From assembly GCF_001039355.2 (NCBI RefSeq), contig NW_019775597.1, positions 160,450 through 224,449 of the forward strand: a DNA stretch of 64,000 bases. Direction: 5' to 3'. Under the pieces are notes generated by a model, which saw nothing but the letters and a program-made list of their open reading frames with translations, was not told where the DNA came from and searched no databases. Every line of letters starts with the position of its first letter. Within the stretch, counting starts at the first letter, position 1. Positions 1 through 11,300 of this stretch are shown here, in pieces. The position numbers and the translations under genes were made by a program. This DNA comes from Lingula anatina. Lineage: Eukaryota; Brachiopoda; Lingulata; Lingulida; Lingulidae.

Positions 1-33
1 TGCAAAACCGCATGAACTTGTCGTTTTTTTTTG

Positions 34-48
34 TTTTTTTTTTTTTTC
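34..48. repeat. Poly-T tract
   Basis: A T-rich homopolymer run in the intron that follows the last visible exon of the left-hand receptor gene. Nothing else is seen between it and the window edge. Confidence 0.7.
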
Positions 49-116
49 ATTAAACACACATAAAGCGATACTTCCGTCATTAAAATATCTTGGATGAGGG
101 TATGAAATATACTCAC

Positions 117-3100
117 TCGAAGCAAGTACGTGGACTTGAACCGCAAATTGCCAATAGTTATACCAGTAATGTCTGCAGCAGTCACCGTCTCATTCCACAG
201 ACTGGACTGTTGAGTGCACGATATCTCGTAACTGACGATAACGCCACCTGGAGGGAACGGCGCACGCCATGTTATCTTTATAAAGTCGTCTCCAGTAGAT
301 GTCACCTCTGGTGCTGCCATCTTTGGTGGAACTGTAACACCCAATAAATTGTATTATGTAAACTCACCACCAAAGCTTATCCATAATAAAACCTCCTGCA
401 TATGGCTCATTTACAATAAATAGGGTAAGAAAATTTAAAAGAAGGCCTTACCCCCTTCAGGTGTTGTATGAGTCACTGTCACTGGTGGCCCTGGCAATTT
501 TAAGTTGTTAAACGCTGTCAGGTAGATGGTGTATTTACTATATGTCATGAGGTTGGTAATAGTAATCGACTGTGTTTCGTTGACATGCAGCACTCCCATC
601 GTGCCACTGTGATGGTATTCTCCCTCAAATCGAACAGTCAAATTTGCAAACCCATCGCATCTATGGATATCTTGGTTCATCCCCTAAAATCAATGAATTC
701 TTTTGATTTCTTTTGAAAAAGAATAGACAGGTTAAATCCAACGATATAAGCTTAAAATACAGCAGATTTGGGCCTCGGTTATACAATGGACCATAAAACT
801 AGCATAGTTACTTCTTCTATCCGTCGTTTAATTTAAAGATAATCACACATTTATTTCCCTGAGTCACTAAGGCTGTATTCCCAGAGATTTTAGATCGATC
901 TATCCTTGCGGGGAGTCTCACTAGATTATTGTCAGATAATCCGGCTTAAAAGTCCGTCCCGCCTATTACAAGCTGTAAGGGGGTAATTAACTTTCCTGTC
1001 CGCTCGGCTGACAGCTATTTAGCGTGAACCCCCAGGGAGTTAGGTCGCTCTAAAGTAGATCGATCTAATCTCTGGAAATGGGGTCTAAGCCGTGGGTAAC
1101 GCTCTCTGGGATGTTCTCAAACTCGTGTCTTCGAATATATTTTAAAAATAACTCTGCACCCAAGTGCATTGAGAACATCTCTCAGAGAAGCACGAACTCC
1201 GCTTTGCTACATGTACTACATTCACTTAACGATATACGTGTATGACACAGTGTATTAATGTGGTGTACGCACCGTTGTGCCTATCTGTATTTTAGTTGAT
1301 CTTTTTGACGGGGCAAGAAAAGATTCGACGTTTGGTTTCGGTGGTGTCACAGGTTCTGAAAAATGATTTTAAAAAATTGAAATGTCTAAACCAATATATA
1401 AAAGCCTGTGGTATTTTCGTATATAATTCTTATATAACAAATGACCTTATTTATCGCAAACAAAAAGGCAAGCCAATCGCGGGGACAATATCATAATTAC
1501 CTCCACATGTTCTTGCAGTGGTTGGTGAGCTAGGAAAACCCTGATATCCTGCATTACTCTTGATAGTTACAGTGACATTATATTCTGTGTACTGAGAAAG
1601 ATTTGTGATATTAGTTGTATGGTTTGCTGCTGATACTGTTACGTTGATGGGAAGGTCATTCTGCCGCCAAAATCTAATGACGTAGCTGTGAACACTATAG
1701 TATATACCATCCCCTGATTGGGTCGGCGGTGACCACTTTTGCCACCTTATGGTGAGTGAATTGTTTGTCCTATTGACCAATTCTGGTGCTGTGGCTAAAT
1801 GAGGGAGTGAAGATGTTTCTGCAAAATAAAATAAAATAAGATAAAATAAAACAATAATTAGAGAGCAAAAATAAAAATATTTTTTGGAATTTAATTCACA
1901 ATGATATTTCAACATAGTCTTTTATGCTGCGTTAGAGTATAGCATACGTTATGGAAGGCTAGATGGCAGTGCAATGAAATACTTTATCTCAACTTAGAGT
2001 GTCAGATAATTGTGCACAAAGATTAAAAAAAGGAGATGCGTAGTTTCCTGAGATACTGCCTTTTACATACCGACTTGACATGTCCCATGATGTCCCTGCC
2101 AGCCTTCAGCACAGCCAGATGTACAGACTCCATACACGGGATGACACTGTTCATTGGTATCTCTACAGTTACAGCGATATCTACATTCAGGACCAAGGTG
2201 TTTATTTGTACATTCTGAAATGAAATATATCACAACTTTTCTGTATAAAACTTGTCACTCTTTCAGTAGTATTGGTGTTATCAAACTTAACAAACAGCAA
2301 CATCTAGACGATATTTTGAGACAATTACATGTCCAACAGAATAAAAAAAACGTTTTCTATCAAATCCCGGCCACTGTAAACAATCTTTAACTGAAACGAA
2401 TTTTGCATGAACATTTGAACCATAATACAAATATCAACATGCATTTCGTAAATAGCTTCAACAGATTTGACATTTCTATAGAATATAATGACAATACTAG
2501 TAAGGACAACGAATGTGCACTTAATGCTTAAAAATATCAAAGTGGTTGGATATTTACCTTCATATTTATACCCTTTTATAGTAACTTCACAGAGTATTAA
2601 AGGGGCGGTGTACTGCAGCTGGACAAACAGGACTTGACCAATATACGGAACTTGACATGACAACTCTATGCTTCCACCACGAGGCACTTGGGGACCATAT
2701 AATGCACATACGCCTCTGCTGTTGGTTTCTGTGCTGTTACGTACGAAAACTTTTATATCACGTAAATTCTTGCCGGCTGAAAGGTTAAACGGAATTATAC
2801 TACTCAAAAGAAGCTGGGGAACACGTAGAAAAGCAGGAATTAGGGTACAAAAGAACGTTTATTGTCCAATAGCTAAAAACGTAAAAATAACAACTGTCCA
2901 TCATCGATCGTGCATTATGTTTGGACTTAACTATCAAGTGTTATAATACAAAGGAAGATAGGTCAAAATTAAGTTCACAGCTTTAAGAGTATTTTTCAGT
3001 ATCATGTGTGTCTGCCTTTTGAAACCACGCATGCTTCACAACGGCTTTCCATCGAGTATGTCTGAATGTCTGAAGAGACTGCTGTGGAACGCAAATGCCT

Positions 3101-6100
3101 TCTTTAATGAGTTACTCAGTGAAGGCAACTGTTGTTCATTCTGGTCTTGTCCAACGTCTGTTAAATCACCTGCACAGGTATCGGGCTATTTGTCACACCC
3201 AAGAGGTCGGCAATTATAGAAAATGTTACAAGTGTCATTTTAAAGCTCCTATACAGATCTCCTACATACACTGGACAATAGAAGTGTCACCCCTACTGAA
3301 CCAATATTTGGGGGAGATAAATGACTGAGGAATGATATGCTCCTGGTATCATTTTATTAACATCAAATTTCACAAAAAATCACTAAAGTAGAACAAAATA
3401 TACATTCTACCAAGATATGCAGTTTCAAGTCCAAAATTAGTACTAAGTGGCATAGCCACGTGACCTTTAAATAGCTGCCAGTCTACGTTGCAAGGATTCA
3501 TATAATTGTCTGATGCGTTCAGGGCTTATGCTGGCCCAAGCATGAAACACTGAATCTAACAGAGTTTGTCTGCTGGTTGGACGGGCATTTGTCAAAGGTT
3601 TTGACATATCATTCCACACATTTTATATTATGTTTGCATGCGGACTCAGGGCAGGTAACATCACCCTGCGAATGTCCTGTTGGTCAAACCAATCATCAAC
3701 TGCCCTGGGCCTGTGACAAGGAGCATTGTCATCCTGGTGTACAAATGGATAATTCCTGTCACAAAACATGTTAGTAATACATGTAGATGGTAGCAAGCCT
3801 GGCTCCAAAACATTGATATATTTCTGGTGATTCATGTTTCCATCAACCACTGCCAATTCACCCACGCTATGGATGCTGATGCAGCCCCACACCATGATGA
3901 ATATGCTGCTCCGGGTTCGAAAATTCAGTACATGTGGTTCAAATGCTTTAACAGCAGTTCGCCAGCATCGCACCCGTCTGTCATCAGAGGTCAGACCAAA
4001 GCGACACTCATCAGAAAAAAACTATATAGGACTAATTGCCATGGACTGTCCAGTTCCAGATCCTGTTGGTCCTAGTTCACTCTACGTTGCCTGTTTTCTA
4101 ACGATATAAGAGGTTTCAGTCTTGCTACCCTGCTGTAAATTCTCTGAGCATGTAACCGACGCCTAGCAGTTTTCACAGACACATTCTTACGTGTGAAATT
4201 GTTCCACTGTGTTGTCAACTGACAAGCAATGTCGAACCTTGACAGCCTGGACATCAAAATCAGTCGTCGGTCTTCACGGTCTGTGGTTTTTCTTGGACGA
4301 CTCATCAGAGGCAATTTGTCTCTTGACCCAGTGTTTCTATACCGAGACCAGACCCTCTGCACGGTTATGACTGAACAATTCAACTGTATCGATATTCTGA
4401 CATCGCTTATATTCCACCTCTTCAGGTTAATAACTTGACGTCTATAACGTCTATAATTGCCTGTATCTTGCCATATTGGAGGAAGACAGGAATAACATTT
4501 GCTGTACATGTGAAAGACCAACAATACAATTCCTTGGTATAGCGGTTTTATACTCATTAGTCAAATTATAAGTAGACCAGGCATTATAACTACCCAAGAT
4601 CTGCCTACTTTTATTACTCCGATTAAGGGGGTGACACTTCTATTGTCCAGTGTGTGTAGTAATACACAGAATGTTACAAATGTTTCAATATTTTGATACA
4701 CTACGTTCCACCGTTTTATTCTTTTTTCAAGAGCATTTTTTTTTTTTTTTTTTTTTTTGCAATTTTGTCCTTGCTTTTTTATTTATCTAGACCTATATAT
4801 CAATACTCATTTTTTTCAAATCCATTCTTCAGTCTAGATTACATGTTTGAATTTTAGATTATTCAGTAACATTGAGTGTACATGCAATGTGGAAGAGAGG
4901 TTGGTGAATGGATCACCGACGGTAAATTCACGTTGCACATGCACAGAATATATTTTGGGGGATTGTATTCATCATATGTTCATAAAATTACAACGAAATG
5001 TGTCTGTGAGTATGAGAGAAAGGGATGGACGAGTTGGTTATTTCACAACCATTTATGCATTTATGTGTATACTACCAGTGGACACATGATAAAAACATAT
5101 ACCAAGACATACACTTACAGTCAACACCATCGCCTCTGTTAAATAACGTAACGCTGTATACCACGTACTTCTGACCCAGGTCTACCCGCCACCAAGGGTA
5201 TGATGTTACCTTCGTGTGAGTACATGACCCACCACCGAAATATGCGGTAACATCTCCATCTATAGCACGACTTGCAACTCCACCATAGACCACACTAATT
5301 TGATTCGCTGTTTTTCCAAGGGCGACATTGTCTGAAATAAGTCATTTGATCTACACGCGGTTTCGTCTTCAGTACGTTTGCTTTGACTCTTTACTAACAT
5401 ATATACCCGTTAGCATAATAACAATCATCAGATATACAATTTCAGAGCGTAACATTGCTGCAGAAACTTTTTATGAATCTTTCAACGGTGCACAAAATTT
5501 AATCAGTAAGCTGATCATTATTATACAAAAACATAAGAGTTTAATGTAGAAAAATGTTAATGAACTACAAATTATTCGAAAACATTCCTCTAAAAAGTAA
5601 ATATGCGTCTCTTCTAAACAAAGTCAACTTACAGGGATACATGTAGCCTCTCACGATCATTTCACACAACCGTAATACTTGATCTCCAATTTTTCGTAAC
5701 GAGACGTAGCGCTCCAAGATTGGTGGATCTATCTTGTACTCTAACATTGCAGTTGAACACTGTGTATTAGGAACAGATACGTCTCTGCATCCAGTCCATG
5801 ATGCTGTGTTGTTGTTAATGCAGAGCCTGACATTACGGAATTGACCTGAAAAATGATAATTTTAATTTAGTTACTGCTAGTATTTCGTGAGGATATTATC
5901 TTGATAAACACGTAATTGGTTGCGCAAAATGTAACCCTTGTTAAAATGAGTAAATATTTGTAAAAAGGGTCGTTGCAAAAGCAGATTACATCTTACAAAT
6001 TTAAAACTTACATAAGTCAACAATTGTAGTGGGTTTTATCAATACGACTCTGCGAATAACATATAAGCCCTTTAGGTCCACACTCCAGGTGGGATTATGC

Positions 6101-7116
6101 ATGAGGTTCGTTCTTGTACAATTCAGGTTATGTGTGCTGTTGTCTCCGTCCACTGCAAAAGATGCTGGGTAACTCAGACCATATCCACTCGAGGTACTTG
6201 ACTGTGTGGCTGGTTTTCTAAGGGCTAAGTTGACCAATTCTAGAATAAAAATTACAATAATATTCAGGAATGAAACTGTTTGGCAATATGCACCTAATAC
6301 ACATACATATATAATAAAGATGTGAAAATAATGTTCGGGATTGACCTTATAATACACATTGTAAAGGAATCTTTTTGAAATGAGTGTTTGCACAGGAACT
6401 GCACTGTCGTTAATGTATATAATAGATGATCCGTTTATGACGTAATTTAAAATACATTCGACCAAAAAAGTTCGGAAACATCGTTATTCAGAATAGTTAT
6501 AAAATAACCATATTAGCTAAGGTAAATATTTTAACCAAATATTGATGGATAATGCACCCACCATTCGTTACTTTTAATTTTTTTTTTGCAAGGATTTGGA
6601 TAACAGCGATATTCATGATTGAGGTATCAAATTTCATTTTCATAAGTTATGCAAATGGAGTGAAAAAGTTTGAGCAAGTCTTGACAATTAACAGTGGTAC
6701 TGATTCTGATCAACCTCAATACTTTATTTTAACTGTAGCCTACATACTGTTTGCCAAATATCTTCACTGTTTTTTGTAATTAATTTAGAATTATCCAAAA
6801 TAACGATTTTTCAAGAGCAGTTCTATTTTGGTGGAGTGTAATTATCAATTAATTATTTTTACAATGCAGAACCTCTCTGAAACCCTAAGTACTCACCATC
6901 ATGACATCCTATTCCCCAGGGGTTGTCCACACAGTGTCCAAGACATGTTCTTAGAGTCTGTTGACATCTCTGTCCTTGTTTACAGAAACACCCAGTCACA
7001 GTGTCACACTGCCAGCCAAAGTAACCGTCACCTTCCATATAGCACGTGTATAGGCATACTGGTAGTGGAGAGAGAGTACAAATAAGCAGTGTTACACTTT
7101 TAATTGAAAATGTCAT
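117..7116 (-). CDS. Multidomain cell-surface receptor-like gene: EGF, two fucolectin/F5-8C-like domains, EGF, FN3 repeats (5' part)
   Basis: Ten coding exons join in frame on the minus strand (695 codons): 7116–6897, 6239–6012, 5845–5633, 5331–5119, 2776–2558, 2214–2071, 1818–1501, 1355–1273, 683–452, 331–117. Most introns are phase 1, as usual for shuffled extracellular modules. The chosen start gives a hydrophobic signal-peptide-like N-terminus of about 21 residues, followed by a cysteine-rich EGF-like module. Exons 2–3 and 4–5 each encode one fucolectin/F5-8C-like domain (LALRKPATQSS, then AVDGD; the second has WWRVDLG). Exon 6 is a second EGF-like module with 8 cysteines. Exons 7, 8+9 and 10 encode fibronectin type III modules with several N-glycosylation sequons. 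The gene continues past the left edge. In molluscs this ectodomain type occurs in receptor tyrosine phosphatases and Tie-like proteins, but no transmembrane or catalytic part is visible, so the final identity is open. The start is less certain: an acceptor at 7058 is also possible. Confidence 0.75.
867..1088 (+). mobile_element. MITE-like element, copy 1 (about 222 bp)
   Basis: The segment has terminal inverted repeats of about 35 bp. The left end reads CTAAGGCTGTATTCCCAGAG and is followed by the palindrome AGATCGATCT. The right end is the imperfect reverse complement. A second copy lies inverted at 7204–7416 and matches along its whole length, including the internal block around GGGAGTTAGGTCGCTC. 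No coding capacity is seen. Non-autonomous DNA transposon is the simplest reading; the family is not recognised. It lies in the intron between the last two FN3-half exons of the receptor gene. Confidence 0.75.
1102..1187. repeat. Imperfect inverted repeat (19-bp arms)
   Basis: Arms 1102–1120 and 1169–1187 pair (CTCTCTGGGATGTTCTCAA against its imperfect reverse complement, 2–3 mismatches) around a 48-bp spacer. It begins 13 bp after MITE copy 1. It could be another small foldback element or an older nested insertion. Confidence 0.5.
3265..4656 (-). mobile_element. Tc1/mariner-like transposon, about 1.39 kb, decayed
   Basis: The element is bounded by ~29-bp terminal inverted repeats: the left reads CACTGGACAATAGAAGTGTC then ACCCC, and the right is its reverse complement at 4628–4656. 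TA target dinucleotides flank both ends (3263–3264 and 4657–4658), as expected for the Tc1/mariner superfamily. The interior encodes a broken transposase on the minus strand. It lies in a 2.3-kb intron of the receptor gene, between the exons coding the two halves of the second fucolectin-like domain, where it does not interrupt coding sequence. The two ends are almost identical although the transposase is broken, which suggests moderate age. Confidence 0.92.
3467..4557 (-). pseudogene. Broken Tc1-like transposase
   Basis: The N-terminal part (4557–4072) holds helix-turn-helix DNA-binding motifs typical of Tc1 transposases (ISDVRISIQLNCSVITVQRVW and SVKTARRRLHAQRIYSR). The catalytic part follows in another frame from about 4025: FFSDECRF carries the first aspartate and HQDDNAPCHR the second. 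The two parts are separated by in-frame stops around 4017–4080 and a frameshift. After LSPHANII, where the family has the third acidic residue (usually in NPIEHVW), there is a TAA stop and then NVW. The reading frame resumes to a natural stop near 3467. The copy therefore cannot make an active enzyme, though its ends could still be mobilised in trans. Confidence 0.88.
4738..4758. repeat. Poly-T tract
   Basis: A run of about 21 T shortly after the Tc1-like element in the same intron. It may be the A-tail of an old retro-insertion read on the minus strand, but no body of such an element is recognised. Confidence 0.7.
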
Positions 7117-7203
7117 AACCAGCAGGTACATGTACCTCGGTATGATTGAGATCGACGTAGGTATAGAACATATCGACCAACAGTTTAAAGTAACAAAAGA
7201 GCC

Positions 7204-7416
7204 TCTTAGACCCCATTCCCAGAGGTTAGATCGATCCAACTAGAGCGACCTAACTCCCTGGGGGTTCACGCTAAATAGCTGTCAGCCGAGCGGGCACGAA
7301 AGTCAATTACCCCCTCACAGCTTGTAGTAGGCGGGACGAACATTTATCTGACAGTAATCTAGTGAGACTCCCCACGGGGATAGATCGATCTAAAATCTAT
7401 GGGAATGCGCTCTTAG
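7204..7416 (-). mobile_element. MITE-like element, copy 2 (about 213 bp, inverted relative to copy 1)
   Basis: The reverse complement of the element at 867–1088. It starts CTTAGACCCCATTCCCAGAG and ends with AGATCGATCT followed by an ATGGGAATG-type terminus. Internal blocks such as CTCCCTGGGGGTTCACGCTA are identical between copies, with scattered substitutions and one ~10-bp indel elsewhere. It sits within about 100 bp upstream of the proposed start of the receptor gene, so it could lie in that gene's promoter or 5' UTR. Confidence 0.75.
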
Positions 7417-8004
7417 GCTAGACAAAATATGGTTATATGTGGTCTGACTTTTCCCTGGGTGCTTTTCACGCCACTCTAGTTTGAACTCGGGATACTAAGC
7501 TCATTGCTCACGTCACAAAAAGTAAATAGATGTTGGTCGCAAATAAAAATACACTGATCACACATCGGCCAAGAGCAAAGATACTTAAACTATACCCTAG
7601 ATACATACTAAAAAATGTTATTTTATATGCGATGATTTGTACTGTTTACCTGTTAAAAATATTATCCAGACAGGAGGCAAGTCGACCTAGCCAGGGCAGC
7701 CATTTTTTCCTTTATTATACACACACTTGACAAATATGCCATAGCACGCTGCTGTTGTGTTTTTAGTGTTGGACCTCAGGTATGTTAACAAAAGAGCATT
7801 TCAATTCTCGCAGAATGACAGATTAACACAGCACAAAAAAAAAATCAATTTTCAGCTTCTTTTCACTTGAGAAAATGACTCTCGATATTTTCTTTACAAG
7901 CCTTTTCAGTCGTGTAAAGCCCAATCGGAAAGGTCAGAGACTATACGGGTTTACGACCCTTTTATGCCTCAGCTGAAAATTGGAGTAGCACTATTATTAC
8001 GTCA

Positions 8005-8350
8005 TTCCGACTAAGTACAGACGTCTATACACAACGCCTTTATAACCCTTTTCCGATCAGGTAAATGCTTTTTAAGTACAACATTATTATAACCCTTTCC
8101 CCGACCAAATAAAGGCGATCGTAGTTCCGTCTTTACAACCCTTTTCTGATCAAGTGAATGCGATTTTAGGTACAACGTCATTATAATAACCTTTTCTGAT
8201 CAAATAAAGGCGATTGCAGTTACGTCTTTATAACATTTTTCCGACCAAGTAAAGGCGGTTTTAGGTACGTCTTTATTTTCCTTTTCCTATCAAAAAAGGC
8301 GATTTTATGTACGTCTTTCTTTCCTTTTTCCTATCACATGAGGCGATTAT
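8005..8350. repeat. Tandem repeat array, unit about 45 bp
   Basis: A degenerate minisatellite. The motif (C/T)CTTTTCCGATCAAATAAAGG, followed by CGATTTTAGGTACGTCTTTA, recurs with unit starts near 8053, 8101, 8146, 8196, 8241, 8286 and 8330, that is every 44–50 bp. Weaker related units extend left to about 7880. No coding potential is seen. Confidence 0.75.
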
Positions 8351-11300
8351 AGCTATTTCAATGAGTACTGTGCTTAAACAAAGGACATTGCCCTCGGTTA
8401 AGCCCCCTTTACACTGGGCGGCGTCCCTTCTGCGATCAAAAATCTACCCGGTCACCCTGGTCATCCAATTAAGAACATCTCCAGAAAACGAAACATATAA
8501 TTGGGAATAAACTCCCTTTTTAAACTTCAGTAATGCAAGGTCTGCATGGACTGATAATAAGCCAGATGATCATTGTTGTCTTTATAAGACGGATGGACAG
8601 ACGCAGAAGACGAGAAAGGCTGACGACGCAGCATAGAATTTTGGAATCCGTTTTAAAAGACGCATTCTGCGAAAACTGGGAAAAGAACTGCATCTTTAAA
8701 AAAAGCAAAATGTACGTTCTATAATTACCTCCAAAAATGGATCGCTTCAAGAATTTAAGGAAAGAAATAGCAAGTGGCGGCTGGTATGAGATCACCAGTA
8801 GCTGTTACCCAAAGATTTCCTGTGTCTGTTGAAAATTATCCTAGTGCAACCCCGTTTGAGAGTAAAAAATACTTTACGTGTCCACAACTGGCCGATAATT
8901 GAGCATTCATTCTGCAACCAAAGAAATGTTTGTTCCTCCTTTCCACGACCACATCTCCGAGGGGTTTCCCGCTCAATTGCTTTTAGCTTAAGCAGCTTCG
9001 ATGTCTGGCACACCTACTGAAGCTGCTAAAGTATAGTTAATTACCCCCTAGCAGCTATGTGTGGTACAATTAAAACTAGACTGAATCTTCGAATTAGTTC
9101 TAAATAACGTTATTCTATTTTCAGAAGTAGCCGATGATACCACTACGGGGTTTAACTTCAAATACTGAATATTCGTATGTTTTGTGATTTATTTTTCAAA
9201 TTTCATGCCCAATCCTACCTAACCAGGTGAAAGTTTGACATTTATATGAGAAACGGCAATTTAGTGTTAATTAGTTACATGTAGTTATAAGTAAATTGTT
9301 CAACATATTTTTTTCTGTATAGTACGCTGGTTTAGTATTCTAAAACATAATCAATGCTCTTTTAATGATCGACACTTGACATGTATATAATTTTGAAAAC
9401 TTTCATTTCGTCTCCTAAAACTCATAATCATGTGTTTAAAGCAAAAAAAGGAGGTTTATTGGAAAGTGTATCAAAATAAAGTAAGCGCTGTCGTTGATGC
9501 ATAGCAGTATTTACAGTAGTTATTGAACATACAGGTAAATTTTAAATAGAATAAATTAACATACTCTTTGCTAGATGATATTACTTTGACAGGATTTCTA
9601 GTCTAATGAAAATGAAAGCAGACTATAGTAGACAGATCTAGTGGTATGTGGTATAATAAAACACCATTTGTTTTGTATTAAAGATGAGCTAGCACAAAAC
9701 GCGCCATATCGACATATACAGAAGAGATTTCTTTGAAATAGAGCATGAAGATTCCTGGGAATATTCCACCTGTCTCTCTTGGCATAAATGGATATTTAAG
9801 CACCCCTGCCACTGGACAGTAGCCAAAACACAGCCGTAGCTTGGGAAAACAATATGAAGCCACCGATGAAACCAGCAGGTAGGTCTTGCTATTAATCTAG
9901 AAGAACATCGCTATGCAGATGGGACAACAGTACAAAGGAGAGTGTCATTAATTGTATATGTAATTGTGCGTGACAAGTAATTGTCTAAATTGTTACGCCA
10001 TGCTGTATCTTCTTTGAAATATAAATTGACCAAAAGGTAAGCGTAACAATAAAAACTGAATTTGTTGATTTGATCTCTGAATTATCACTTGACAGTTGTT
10101 TTTATTTCATTAATCACATTTAAAGGTACACTCCATGGGTTTGTAAATCTCCAAATTGCTTATTTTTGTCATCCACAACTTGCATAACCTTACATCTTAA
10201 AATGATTTAACTCTTAAATTTTGTTTCTGGAGCATACCTGATGTTGATATTTCCATTGGAGCTTATAGGAAAATAGTCGCTGTTAAATGACTAAAGCTAA
10301 AATCAACCATTATAAATTTTTTCAAGGGTCAAACCCCACTACAGAGAGGGATAGATAAATTATTATTTAGTACACAAACGTTGTTTATTTTCCCGGGAAA
10401 ATCCATGTGACAGGTATAACATATAGAGTGTACTTTTAACACAACTTACGATTAAGAAAAGTAAAGAAACTGATAAAGATATCCAAATATGTATATCATT
10501 CTTGTCAATTAAGAACATGCAGCTACTCAAACATAATTTTCCACAATAATTTTCATAGTAGTAAACAAAATGGCCATACAATCCAAAGCACGCCACCAAA
10601 TGTCATAAAATTTATACACAATTAGCACCAGAATGTGTCCTGAAAATGTCACGTGTCTGTTTACGCGTGCATCTCCGGCGGCTAGCAATTATCTCCTGTA
10701 GGCGTATGTTTAAAACCATCTAGCTATATTTTGTTGCAAGTGGAGAATACTGCTAAGTGCGGACGGTGCTTCTTCTTCATCCATCTTTGTGTCATTGCGC
10801 TCTGCCTGTTAAATGGTAACTTGTGTGTCTTGTAACTGTGTCATCATAATACAAGGTTTCACAGCAATGTTGTACAATGTTTGAGCCTTGTTTAAGCGTT
10901 CCTGTTTCGAGACCACCGGTGGAACCAGAGTCTTGAGAAAAGAGACAGGAGCAAAAGGAGTTAGCTACATCCCGATTCAACGATACAACGGATATTGATC
11001 ATAGCATTGTGATGTATCGTTTTTTGAAAAACTTAAAATCAAGGGCCATTTTGAAAGGTAGGTACAGTACATGTAGTTTTTAAAAATATTTTCACAAGAA
11101 GGCAGGCCCGTGATTTTGTTTTTAAAACGAATAAAGTGGCCGCCTTTCCACATTTCCCTCCACCTAAAATTCATCATAAATTCATTTTAATTGTTAAATA
11201 GTGTTGGCTTACCCAGGTGTTCTCATTTTGACAGCTAAGTACCACTATTTTCTTTTATAACCAAATTGCAACAATCCAGAGTAGTCTAGTTAGTCATTCA

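Noticed and set aside
684-1500. A missing first half of the second FN3 domain, possibly deleted by the MITE
   Set aside because: A short exon at 1355–1273 with correct acceptor, donor and phases supplies the missing half, so nothing is lost.
8520-8795. Overlapping arginine-rich open frames on both strands
   Set aside because: Short, mutually antisense and without family similarity; no convincing exon boundaries.
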